Shown piece after piece: positions 53,201 through 60,555 of a stretch of 64,000 bases of DNA (within the stretch, counting starts at the first letter, position 1; each line of letters starts with the position of its first letter). The notes below the pieces were generated by a model. That model was not told where the DNA came from. It was given only the letters and a program-made list of their open reading frames with translations, and made no database searches. This DNA is from an uncultured Prevotella sp. (lineage in GTDB: Bacteria; Bacteroidota; Bacteroidia; Bacteroidales; Bacteroidaceae): NCBI GenBank assembly GCA_900539625.1, contig UQCW01000007.1:1-64000 (forward strand). The letters are read 5' to 3'. Made by a program: the position numbers and the translations under genes.

Positions 53201-53456
53201 CCTCGTTTACTGGCCAAGCGAAGAGGGACATCCGCAAGCCATCGACATGCTCCACAACCATGAAATCGACATGGTGGTCAACGTGCCGAAGAACCTCTCA
53301 TCTAGCGAATTGAGCAACGGATATAAGATTCGCCGTGCAGCCATCGACCTCAACGTACCACTCATCACCAACGCACGCCTGGCATCGGCCTTCATCTACG
53401 CTTTCTGCACCGTGAAGCTCGACGAACTCGACATCAAGTGCTGGCAGGAGTATTAA
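50238..53456 (+). CDS. carB: Carbamoyl-phosphate synthase large subunit
   Basis: 1072 aa. The two homologous ATP-grasp halves are visible: the first starts KKVLLLGSGALKIGEAGEFDYSG, the second SVVVLGSGAYRIGSSVEFDW. Each has the GRPS/ALGGLGSGF- or VRPSYVLSGAAM-type carboxyphosphate or carbamate phosphorylation region. The C-terminal MGS-like regulatory domain includes YATGGTSRYLTENGI. It makes carbamoyl phosphate from ammonia delivered by CarA, bicarbonate and 2 ATP. Strong terminator downstream. Confidence 0.98.
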   Translation: MSNDIKKVLLLGSGALKIGEAGEFDYSGSQALKALKEEGIETVLINPNIATVQTSEGVADRIYFLPVTPFFVEKVIEKERPQGIMLAFGGQTALNCGVELFQSGILEKYNLQVLGTPVEAIMNTEDRELFIGKLNEINVKTIKSEACETIEQARQAAAELGYPVILRAAYALGGLGSGFCDNEEELNKLAEKAFSFSPQVLVEKSLKGWKEIEYEVVRDRFDNCITVCNMENFDPLGIHTGESIVIAPSQTLTNSEYHKLRELSIRIVRHVGIIGECNVQYAFDPNSEDYRVIEVNARLSRSSALASKATGYPLAFVAAKLGLGYGLFELKNSVTKTTSAFFEPALDYVVCKIPRWDLGKFRGVDRELGSSMKSVGEVMAIGRTFEEVIQKGLRMIGQGMHGFVDNKEIKIDNVDEALREPTDKRIFVIEKAFKAGYTIDQIHDLTKIDRWFLQKLYNIHKTDQELHACTSINVLDNELMRKAKIQGFTDFQIARAVGMEQDMDIEKAIMAVRARRKQAGIVPVVKQIDTLAAEYPAQTNYLYVTYSGIAHDIQFEHDKRSVVVLGSGAYRIGSSVEFDWCGVQALNTIRREGYRSIMINYNPETVSTDYDMCDRLYFDELTFERVMDIIELEMPYGVIVSTGGQIPNNLAMRLDAENVNLLGTQARYIDNAEDREKFSEMLNRIGVDQPEWSALTSMDDIQQFISRVGFPVLVRPSYVLSGAAMNVCSNQEELERFLKLAANVSKKHPVVVSRFMQHAKEVEMDAVAKDGEIIAYAISEHIEFAGVHSGDATIQFPPQKLYVETARRIKKISKQIAKVLHISGPFNIQFLAKENDIKVIECNLRASRSFPFVSKVLKINLIELATRIMLGLPVEKPAKSLFDLDYVGIKASQFSFNRLQKADPVLGVDMASTGEVGCLGEDSRTALIKSMLSVGHRIPKKNILLSTGDGKQKAEMLAACQMLQAHGYTLYATGGTSRYLTENGIKNNLVYWPSEEGHPQAIDMLHNHEIDMVVNVPKNLSSSELSNGYKIRRAAIDLNVPLITNARLASAFIYAFCTVKLDELDIKCWQEY

Positions 53457-53538
53457 TAAATAATGCCGTAAATCAGCCAAGCAGCCGACAAGAAACAACT
53501 TGGGACATTACCCTACCATCTTGCTTGACATGACTATA

Positions 53539-53580
53539 ACAGGCTCCCATCTTTCACAAACTGAATAGATGGGAGCCTGT
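53539..53580 (+). terminator. Terminator of the carA-carB operon
   Basis: 14-bp perfect stem ACAGGCTCCCATCT / AGATGGGAGCCTGT with a 14-nt loop, followed by TTTTTTA. Confidence 0.9.
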
Positions 53581-53972
53581 TTTTTATTCTGACAGATAAT
53601 TCACAAAAATGCTGGCTTGGGAATTGGACGACTTACAGCTGCATAGCAAAAAGCGGGGCTTTGAAGGCAGTAATAATACTCATGCGGGGACTAGCAAATC
53701 AATAAGAACCCCGAAAAAATCATAAAAACATTTGCACTATACCACAGGACAGCAATAATCCGAAATCCACAGCTGAATGTTAGATTGAAGACATCAACCA
53801 AGGAATACCTAAACCTGCCTACTAAATATTCATAATTATCTCCTATAAAATGGTCAGAATCGCCGCCAAATAGTTAACTTTGAACTTCGGATGGGCAACC
53901 TTCCAAAACGTTTTGGTTCCATGGCGCGATACCGCTTTGACGCACAACGTTTAGGCGCTAAAAGAAGCGCAG
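53581..53972. other. Intergenic stretch before the CNNM gene
   Basis: No gene is visible. A CGGGG/CCCCG hairpin lies near 53682-53713. A -7-like TAACTTTG is present at 53875-53882, about 175 bp upstream of the CNNM gene. If used, repeat copy D would lie inside the 5' UTR. Confidence 0.4.
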
Positions 53973-54051
53973 AGGGATGACAAAAATGCAGTCAAGCATA
54001 TCAAACTGGCTTTTCCCTACATGGATATTATAAATTTTGAATACCTACTTA
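53973..54051. repeat. Palindromic repeat, copy D (one arm only)
   Basis: About 79 bp similar to the right-hand arm of copies B and C (AAACTGGCTTTTCCCTACATGGATA and on to CCTACTTAT; split here as AAACTGGCTTTTCCC, TACATGGATA, CCTACTTA). The core and opposite arm are degenerate or lost. The element ends 6 bp before the ATG of the CNNM gene, so it supplies the ribosome-binding region. Confidence 0.8.
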
Positions 54052-54057
54052 TAATTA

Positions 54058-55098
54058 ATGGGCTTAATCATCTTATATTTTTTAGGCGCACTTTCGATGT
54101 CCTTTCTATGCTCCGTTCTTGAAGCGGTGCTTCTCTCAACCCCCATGTCTTTCATCACGATGAAGGAAAGCCAAGGCAACAAAACGGCCTCTCTGATGAA
54201 AGACTATAAAGACAATGTCGACCGTCCGGTAGGTGCAATTCTTTCGCTCAACACCATCGCACACACCATCGGTTCTGCTGGTGTCGGCGCTGAATCCATC
54301 AAACTTTTTGGCGAAGAATATTTTGGCATCGTCTCAGCCGTGCTCACGTTGCTCATCCTGGTGCTCTCTGAAATCATCCCGAAAACCATCGGGGCTTCCT
54401 ACTGGCGCTCACTCGCAATGCCGTCCACGAAAATCATACGGATATTGATTGTTATCACTTATCCGCTTGTGCTGCTTTCCGAACTCATAACGAAGGTGTT
54501 TACGCCCAAGGGCAAACAAAGCTCTATGAGCCGCGAAGAAGTATCTGCTATGGTTGACGTTGGCACAACCGAAGGTGTTTTCCGGGAGTCTGAAAGCAAA
54601 ATCATCAAGAACTGCATCCGCTTGTCGGGCATCAAGGCCAAGGACGCAATGACACCTTTCATTGTCGTGGAATCAGCAAACATGAATCTCACAGTCAAAG
54701 ACTTCTACAAACAGCAGGAATGGAATTTCTCGCGCATACCAGTATATGACAAAGACAAGGAATACATCACCGGGTATGTCTTGAAAGACATGGTGCTGAA
54801 ATATCTGTCGGAAGATAAATTCCAAACAAAACTGTCTGACTTGATACGTCCCATCCTTTCTTTCGGTGAGGGAGAATCACTGTATCACATCTGGGAAAAG
54901 ATGCTCGAAAAACGAGAACATATCTCCATCATCGTTGACGAATACGGCTGTCTTCGAGGTGTGGTATCAATGGAAGACATTATCGAAACGATGACTGGAG
55001 TGGAGATTGTAGACGAAGTCGATGTTGCAGTTGACATGCAGGCATTGGCCAAAGAAAAATCGGCACAATATAAGAAACGGCGCAACAGCATCGTATAA
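54058..55098 (+). CDS. CNNM/CorC-type membrane protein with CBS pair
   Basis: 346 aa. The N-terminal DUF21 domain has membrane segments (LIILYFLGALSMSFLCSVLE, VSAVLTLLILVLSEIIPKTIG) and the family mark NTIAHTIGSAGVGA. A CBS pair follows (DAMTPFIVVESANMNLTV..., then HISIIVDEYGCLRGVVSMEDIIETM). It lacks the C-terminal CorC_HlyC domain found in the GldE protein of this window, so it is the shorter form. Likely a divalent-cation transporter or regulator. Its start codon directly follows repeat D. Confidence 0.9.
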   Translation: MGLIILYFLGALSMSFLCSVLEAVLLSTPMSFITMKESQGNKTASLMKDYKDNVDRPVGAILSLNTIAHTIGSAGVGAESIKLFGEEYFGIVSAVLTLLILVLSEIIPKTIGASYWRSLAMPSTKIIRILIVITYPLVLLSELITKVFTPKGKQSSMSREEVSAMVDVGTTEGVFRESESKIIKNCIRLSGIKAKDAMTPFIVVESANMNLTVKDFYKQQEWNFSRIPVYDKDKEYITGYVLKDMVLKYLSEDKFQTKLSDLIRPILSFGEGESLYHIWEKMLEKREHISIIVDEYGCLRGVVSMEDIIETMTGVEIVDEVDVAVDMQALAKEKSAQYKKRRNSIV

Positions 55099-55346
55099 AC
55101 GACGCGATTCCCGACGAGACACTAAACGGGATGGAAAACATAACAGACAAGAAAACCATCCGCAATCTCAAACATAATAAAAAATCATACTTGCTTTTGA
55201 CGTTTTCAAAGGGTGCATCTCGGTGCCGAAAGCCAGGGCAACATCTATATAAATCCACCACATCGCGCAAGCAACATAGCAACACCTGGTGAAACACGAT
55301 GCAACAACTCTAATAAACCAAATTCTATATTTGTTAGCGAACACTG

Positions 55347-55434
55347 TCCCAGATGCGGTCATATCTCGACCCAGACGCGACCGCACCTCCTCCCAGATTC
55401 GGTCGTGTCTCGTCCCAGATTCGCTCGTGCCTCG
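55347..55434. repeat. 22-bp tandem repeat, locus 3
   Basis: Four contiguous 22-bp units at 55347, 55369, 55391 and 55413 (pattern tCCCAGAttCGgtCGtgtCTCG), then a decayed fifth. The reverse complement (CGAGAC-ACGA-CCGAAT-CTGGGA) aligns with the locus 2 unit (CGAGAG-ACGA-GCGAAC-CACGGC). The surrounding gap, 55099-55725, shows no gene. Confidence 0.88.
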
Positions 55435-55725
55435 TCCTTGATTCACTAAAAAGCAAAGGCCTTGAATTACGAAGAGTAATGCGGTCAACATCAACTGACG
55501 TAGCAAGGGAACGCCGACAAGGAATCCTTCTGAAACCCACCATTTTAAAAATACTACTCGGCGCGGGATTTAAGGTGGCATTGCTGCCCTCTTCTTTCGG
55601 TTGTCCTGTTGCATTGTCATTAAAAAAACGCATTATCAGCTTTCCATTTGGAAACACATTGACGAAATGCTGAGAAAATGTTGCCTAACGAATTGGCAAA
55701 CAGCACATCTGCCACAGAGAGAAAC

Positions 55726-55768
55726 AAAAAAAATCCTCGCGAAGGAAATTTCCTCGCGAGGATTTTTT
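55726..55768 (-). terminator. Terminator of the rplM-rpsI-rpsB-tsf operon
   Basis: AAAAAATCCTCGCG / CGCGAGGATTTTTT stem closed over AAGGAAATTTCCT, just past the tsf stop codon. On the minus strand it reads as a stable stem followed by a T-run. Confidence 0.85.
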
Positions 55769-55786
55769 GTTTATTTGATTGTTCAA

Positions 55787-56776
55787 TTATTCAGCGCGGA
55801 GCGTGAAACGCTTGAAGTCAACAACGGTCAATTCCTTATCGGCAGACTTCAAGTAGTCAGTTACAGACATCTTGGAATCCTGGATGTATTCCTGGTTGAG
55901 CAAGCAAGACTCCTTGAAGAACTTGTTCATACGACCATTAGCGATGTTCTGAATCATCTGTTCAGGGAGGTTGGCAGCCTTCTGCTCAGCAGTTGCCTGC
56001 TTCAAATCGCGAATCTGCTGTGCCTGCTCCTCTGTGATGTTACCCTTGCGGATACCTTCTTCGAGGTGGTCTTCGCTTTCAGCGATGTAGAGGTTGAAAC
56101 CAGCCTTCTTCAAAGCAGCCTCAACAGCCTTCTTCACCTGCTCTTCCTTCGTCTTTTCGATGGCAACCTTCAATTCTTCGTCCTTAACAGCCTGAGGAAC
56201 TGAAGCCTCGTCAAGAGCAACAGGGTTCATGGCAGCTACCTGCATGGCGATGTTGTGAGCCTGTTCTTCAGCAGGCTTGTTGGTCTGAACCATGGTGCAG
56301 AGCATGTGACGGCCCATGTGGTCGTAAACAGAAACATTCTCACCTTCGATGAAGCTGTAACCATCGAGTTCCATCTTCTCGCCAGTGATACCGCTACGAT
56401 CCGTAACAGCGTCAGCAACAGTGTGGCCAGCCATAGGCAGAGCCTTAACTTCGTCGAGAGACTTGCACTTGTTGGCAACAGCTACGTCGAGAATATCTTG
56501 AGCCAATTTCACGAAATCAGCATTCTTGGCAACGAAGTCAGTTTCGCACTTGAGAGCGATGATAGCGGCAAAGCCGTTTTCATACTTACAAAGAACGCAA
56601 CCTTCAGCTGCTTCACGGTCAGAACGCTTTGCAGCGACAGCCTGACCCTTCTTGCGGATGATTTCGATAGCGGCTTCGATGTCGCCGTTAGCTTCAGTCA
56701 AGGCCTTCTTGCAGTCGCCGAGACCAGCACCTGTCATGGTGCGAAGCTTTTTGATATCTTCTAATCCTACTGCCAT
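55787..56776 (-). CDS. tsf: Elongation factor Ts
   Basis: 329 aa, the long Bacteroidetes form (E. coli has 283). The UBA-like N-terminus is IKKLRTMTGAGLGDCKKAL; the EF-Tu contact motif ALKCETDFVAKN follows, and VTDYLKSADKELTVVDFKRF closes the protein. It recycles EF-Tu by GDP release. It is last in the four-gene ribosomal operon, 93 bp after rpsB with an intercistronic hairpin. Confidence 0.97.
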   Translation of the reverse strand: MAVGLEDIKKLRTMTGAGLGDCKKALTEANGDIEAAIEIIRKKGQAVAAKRSDREAAEGCVLCKYENGFAAIIALKCETDFVAKNADFVKLAQDILDVAVANKCKSLDEVKALPMAGHTVADAVTDRSGITGEKMELDGYSFIEGENVSVYDHMGRHMLCTMVQTNKPAEEQAHNIAMQVAAMNPVALDEASVPQAVKDEELKVAIEKTKEEQVKKAVEAALKKAGFNLYIAESEDHLEEGIRKGNITEEQAQQIRDLKQATAEQKAANLPEQMIQNIANGRMNKFFKESCLLNQEYIQDSKMSVTDYLKSADKELTVVDFKRFTLRAE

Positions 56777-56798
56777 AGTTATAGTAGTATTTTTATAA

Positions 56799-56852
56799 GA
56801 ATAGGTCCTAAAATCACGTCATTGATGCAGTTTTAGAACCTACCCTATTGGT
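56799..56852 (-). promoter_or_regulatory. Hairpin in the rpsB-tsf gap
   Basis: On the minus strand, AATAGG...TCTAAAA pairs with TTTTAGG...CCTATT, enclosing a loop of about 15 nt. It has no T-tract after it. It could be a partial attenuator or processing site that sets the S2 to EF-Ts ratio (inference). Confidence 0.4.
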
Positions 56853-56869
56853 TTTAACAAAATGATTTA

Positions 56870-57682
56870 TTATTCAGCTGGAGCTGCAGGAGTTTCTGCT
56901 TCAGGAGCAGCAACTTCCTTCTCTACGCGAGCCTTGGCAGCACGCTTGCGACCCTTTTCGCCTTCGCCAGCGGCTTCAGCGTCAACCTTTTCAGCCTTGC
57001 GTTCAGCAACGCCTTCAGCGATGGCACCGCAGCAAGCTTCGAGGATAACCTCTACGCTCTTGTTAGCGTCGTCGTTGGCAGGGATTACGAAATCGATAGA
57101 CGTAGGATCACTGTTGGTATCAACGATACCGAACACAGGAATACCCAAACGCTGAGCTTCCTTAACAGCGATGTGCTCTTTGCATACGTCAACAACGAAG
57201 AGCGCAGCAGGGAGCTTGTTCAAGTCGGCGATAGAACCGAGGTTCTTTTCCAACTTGGCACGCTGACGAGAAATCTGAAGGATTTCGCGCTTAGAGAGGT
57301 TTGAGAAAGTGCCGTCGTTCATCAACTTGTCAATATTGGCCATTTTCTTGACAGCCTTACGGATTGTCGGGAAGTTGGTCAACATACCACCCGGCCAACG
57401 CTCCGTAACGAACGGCATATTTACAGAAGCTGCCTTTTCAGCAACAACTTCCTTGGCTTGTTTTTTAGTAGCTACGAAAAGGATCTTGCGACCAGACTTA
57501 GCAATCTGCTTCAAAGCTTCAGCAGCTTCGTCAACCTTGGCTACAGTCTTGTGAAGATCGATGATATGGATGCCGTTGCGCTCCATGAAGATGTAAGGAG
57601 CCATAGCAGGATTCCACTTACGCTTGAGGTGACCGAAATGACAGCCAGCCTCCAAAAGGGTTTCAAAATTTGTTCTTGACAT
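56870..57682 (-). CDS. rpsB: 30S ribosomal protein S2
   Basis: 270 aa. TNFETLLEAGCHFGHLKRKW opens the protein, with AMAPYIFMERNGIHIIDL, ERWPGGMLTNFPTIRKAVKK and PVFGIVDTNSDPTSIDFVIP as S2 landmarks. The last 35 residues are an Ala/Glu/Lys-rich tail. The 163-bp gap upstream (57683-57845), after rpsI, contains no clear promoter; it has some hairpin potential and could hold an S2 leader element. Confidence 0.97.
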   Translation of the reverse strand: MSRTNFETLLEAGCHFGHLKRKWNPAMAPYIFMERNGIHIIDLHKTVAKVDEAAEALKQIAKSGRKILFVATKKQAKEVVAEKAASVNMPFVTERWPGGMLTNFPTIRKAVKKMANIDKLMNDGTFSNLSKREILQISRQRAKLEKNLGSIADLNKLPAALFVVDVCKEHIAVKEAQRLGIPVFGIVDTNSDPTSIDFVIPANDDANKSVEVILEACCGAIAEGVAERKAEKVDAEAAGEGEKGRKRAAKARVEKEVAAPEAETPAAPAE

Positions 57683-57845
57683 TTTGAAATTTGTTTATTC
57701 GTTTACTTTCTTTTGAGTTGTTTGGGCACAAGCGTTTCACCTGCACCCTGAGTTTTTAGTTCAACCAGCCATCGGGTAGTTCTCCACCAAGGGAAGTCCC
57801 AATGGTTTAGATGCTAAACGTAATCCAGCAGTAAATGGCCGAATA

Positions 57846-58232
57846 TTAACGTTTACTGAACTGGAAGCGGCGACGTGCTTTTGGACGACCTGGCTTCTTA
57901 CGTTCAACAGAACGAGAGTCGCGGGTCATGAAGCCTTCAGCGCGAAGAGCCTTCTTGTCGTCGGCGTTAACCTTAACCAAAGCGCGAGCGATGGCGAGGC
58001 GGAGAGCCTGGCTCTGACCAGTGAAACCACCACCAACGAGGTTAGCCTTGATGTCGTACTTTTCAGCAACATCCAACAAAGTCAATGGTTGCTTAACCAC
58101 GAACTGGAGGATAGTTGAAGGGAAGTATTCAGTCAAGTCTCTCTTGTTAATCGTAATCTTACCAGTACCTTCAGTGAGATATACACGAGCGACGGAGCTC
58201 TTACGACGACCTAATGCGTTGATAATTTCCAT
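57846..58232 (-). CDS. rpsI: 30S ribosomal protein S9
   Basis: 128 aa. NALGRRKSSVARVYLTEGTG opens the protein and the conserved C-terminus is GRPKARRRFQFSKR, the tail that reaches the P-site tRNA. It lies 11 bp after rplM. Confidence 0.98.
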   Translation of the reverse strand: MEIINALGRRKSSVARVYLTEGTGKITINKRDLTEYFPSTILQFVVKQPLTLLDVAEKYDIKANLVGGGFTGQSQALRLAIARALVKVNADDKKALRAEGFMTRDSRSVERKKPGRPKARRRFQFSKR

Positions 58233-58243
58233 GTCTGCTTTAA

Positions 58244-58705
58244 TTATTTATACAAGTTAATATCAATTGCCTTGGGGTTCTGAGCCTCATGCTTGTGTTC
58301 AGCGCCTTCGTAAACATAGAGGTTGCTGAGCAACTTAGCACCCAAACGGTTTTTGGGAAGCATACCTTTCACTACGCGATGGAGCAAACGATCCGCACCA
58401 TTTTCCTTAGCCATGATGCTTAAAGGAGTGTGTTCGCGCTGACCACCAGGATAACCGGTATAGGTATAGTAAACACGGTCTGTCCACTTTTTACCAGTCA
58501 GTCTTACCTTGTCGGCATTGATAATGATAACATTGTCACCGCAGTCTACGTGAGGAGTAAAGTTTGGTTTGTACTTACCACGCAAAAGCTTGGCAACCTT
58601 GGTGCAAAGACGACCCAAAACCTGGTCAGTAGCATCAACTACGACCCATTCTTTCTGGGCAGTTTCTTTGTTAGCAGAAATGGTCTTGTAACTTAAAGTA
58701 TCCAC
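58244..58705 (-). CDS. rplM: 50S ribosomal protein L13
   Basis: 153 aa. WVVVDATDQVLGRLCTKVAK, YKPNFTPHVDCGDNVIIINA and the GMLPKNRLGAKLLSNLYVYE motif are typical of L13. First gene of the rplM-rpsI-rpsB-tsf operon, behind a structured leader. Confidence 0.98.
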   Translation of the reverse strand: MDTLSYKTISANKETAQKEWVVVDATDQVLGRLCTKVAKLLRGKYKPNFTPHVDCGDNVIIINADKVRLTGKKWTDRVYYTYTGYPGGQREHTPLSIMAKENGADRLLHRVVKGMLPKNRLGAKLLSNLYVYEGAEHKHEAQNPKAIDINLYK

Positions 58706-58880
58706 TCTTCTTTTGTTTTTAAAATGTGTAACTACTAATATTTATCTTTTCCGCAAGCCTTGAAACGGCCTTCTCACTCGGCCAATGAGCAAGATTGCCA
58801 GCTCATGCGGACGCAGGCCTAAGGAGCCCACTTGATAATAATCGGCGTGCAAAGGTACTTCTTTTTTATTTCATGGCAAA
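58706..58880 (-). promoter_or_regulatory. Promoter and structured leader of rplM (candidate L13 leader)
   Basis: On the minus strand, TTTG (58877-58880), 19 nt and TACCTTTG (58850-58857) form a strong Bacteroidetes promoter. The resulting leader of about 140 nt has clear hairpins: ATGAGC/GCTCAT, then GGCC-GAGTGAGAA-GGCC. A flanking GGCCTGCG is partly complementary to the downstream CGCAAGCC region. Ribosomal-protein leaders that bind their own product are known, and I recall an L13 leader described for Bacteroidia. Assignment is by position and structure only. Confidence 0.55.
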
Positions 58881-59223
58881 TATTTTGACGTTTTTTCTTT
58901 GCGAACACCCTATAAATTAAGTATAAAGGACCGCATCCCCGCCTCTCTGCCTGCATTTTAAGAAGCGAGGATGGCAGATGAGAAACTGCCAGTTCTCTTT
59001 TCAAAAAATGACAGCAAGATATGAAGGCACCTTTTCCCTTCAAATTATTTTTATCTCACCAGTGTTTCCCCTTACCACCGCCCCATCCCACAAGCCAGGC
59101 TTGCAATAACGCCCTTATTTGCCGCTCCTATTCTGTCGCGGAATTATTTTGTAACGCCATGCCATCCTTTTTTCAAATGAAATCTTGTAATTTTGCACCC
59201 GCAAAACATATATATCCCATAAA
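58881..59223. other. Divergent gap between rplM and the DUF486 gene
   Basis: No gene is seen. A -7-like TAATTTTG at 59188-59195, without a TTG partner, is the likely promoter for the DUF486 gene, 29 bp before its ATG. Confidence 0.4.
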
Positions 59224-59589
59224 ATGCAAGCATTCTACACTGTTTTTCTTCTGCTTCTCTCAAACGTATTCATGACTTTCGCTTGGTACGGCCACCTCAA
59301 ATTACAACAAACGGGAACGAGTTCCCATTGGCCGCTAATTGCAGTCATCCTGTTCTCTTGGGGTATCGCCCTCTTTGAGTATTGCTGCCAAGTACCGGCC
59401 AACCGCATCGGCTTCGTTGACAACGGTGGTCCGTTTTCGCTCATACAACTTAAGGTGATTCAGGAAGTGGTGTCGCTGATTGTCTTCACCATAATCGTCA
59501 CGACGCTCTTCCGCGGAGAATCGCTCCATTGGAACCACATGGTGGCCTTCTGTTGTTTGGTGGCCGCCGTTTATTTCGTTTTCAAATAA
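59224..59589 (+). CDS. DUF486 (DMT-family) membrane protein
   Basis: 121 aa with four membrane segments. NVFMTFAWYGHL near the start and WGIALFEYCCQVPANRIG are characteristic of DUF486, a small family related to the drug/metabolite transporter EamA fold. It acts in the inner membrane; the substrate is unknown. The ElaA-like gene starts 93 bp downstream. Confidence 0.88.
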   Translation: MQAFYTVFLLLLSNVFMTFAWYGHLKLQQTGTSSHWPLIAVILFSWGIALFEYCCQVPANRIGFVDNGGPFSLIQLKVIQEVVSLIVFTIIVTTLFRGESLHWNHMVAFCCLVAAVYFVFK

Positions 59590-59682
59590 CACTTCCCTCG
59601 CAAGCTATCGACCCGCAAAGGGATAGAAAAACGAAACGTCCCCCTTGAAAGTTTTCCCCCTTGAAAGAAACACACTAAAACT

Positions 59683-60219
59683 ATGTTCACACAAAGCCCT
59701 TCTGAAACGACTGACACACAGACCAATGCCTTGACGCCATCCAGCATCTCCGAAAAGCACGAACTTGCCGACGGAGGCACGCTGCACATCAAGACTTTCG
59801 ACCAGCTCACGACATCAGAACTCTACAACCTGCTACACGTGCGCTCATCGGTCTTTATCGTTGAGCAAAACTGTGTCTACCAAGACATTGACTATAACGA
59901 CCAGACTGCTATCCATCTTTGGATTACGCAAGACGGCAAGACCGTAGCCATTTGTCGTATATGCCCTGCTGGGACGAAATTGGGAGATGTGAGCATCGGA
60001 AGAGTCATCTCCACTGAGCGCGGCAAGGGATATGGAAAGGTAATTTTCCAAGCTGCCATTGACGCCGCCAAACGTTTCCTCAAAGACTTCGATACAATCA
60101 AAATCGAATCGCAGCTCACGAAGCAGCATTTCTATGAAAAGTTTGGCTTTCAAGCCACGTCAGAACCTTTCATGATGGAAGGGTTGCTACATCTTAACAT
60201 GATATTGAAAATCAAATAA
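59683..60219 (+). CDS. ElaA-like GNAT acetyltransferase
   Basis: 178 aa. After a Ser/Thr-rich N-terminal extension of about 30 residues, the protein follows ElaA: LHVRSSVFIVEQNCVYQDID, then IHLWITQDGKTVAICRICPA and the acetyl-CoA loop RGKGYGKVIFQAAID. FYEKFGFQATSEPFMMEGL is the conserved C-terminal part. Function in bacteria is unknown beyond N-acetylation. Repeat copy G begins 6 bp after the stop codon. Confidence 0.9.
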   Translation: MFTQSPSETTDTQTNALTPSSISEKHELADGGTLHIKTFDQLTTSELYNLLHVRSSVFIVEQNCVYQDIDYNDQTAIHLWITQDGKTVAICRICPAGTKLGDVSIGRVISTERGKGYGKVIFQAAIDAAKRFLKDFDTIKIESQLTKQHFYEKFGFQATSEPFMMEGLLHLNMILKIK

Positions 60220-60225
60220 ATACGG

Positions 60226-60325
60226 GTAAGTAATAGTGAAAGAATAGGTTGACCAATTTTGACAGGGCATAAGAAATTATTCCTTACTCCACAAAATTGG
60301 TCAAGTTATTTTTTTACCATTACTA
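60226..60325. repeat. Short palindromic repeat, copy G
   Basis: 100 bp, the same orientation as copy F: arm TAATAGTGAAAGAATAGGTTG, ACCAATTTTGACAGGGCATAA in the middle, then the inverted arm CTTGACCAATTTTG...GGTAATGA-type (read inverted as TAATGGTAAAAAAATAACTTG). No hairpin core. Confidence 0.9.
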
Positions 60326-60483
60326 ATTGCCGAGAAACCCAGTCCAATGCACTGGAGCCTCTTTCTCGCTCAGCAGGAATGAACATTCGAATAAAGAAAG
60401 CAGGCATGACGGGCCGCCACTCTTAGTGGGCAGTTCGTCATGCCTGTTTTTCTTCCACAGCGTCAAAAGAAAGCGGAGATAAC

Positions 60484-60514
60484 TTGTGCAATCCAGAAAA
60501 TCGAACTATTTTTG
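60484..60514 (+). promoter_or_regulatory. Promoter of the GH20 gene
   Basis: TTG (60484-60486), a 20-nt spacer and TATTTTTG (60507-60514) match the consensus, 42 bp before the ATG at 60556. It rules out the earlier in-frame TTG start at 60484. Confidence 0.75.
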
Positions 60515-60555
60515 CAGATAAAACACGCTACATTTACACACCACATTTAAAAGAT

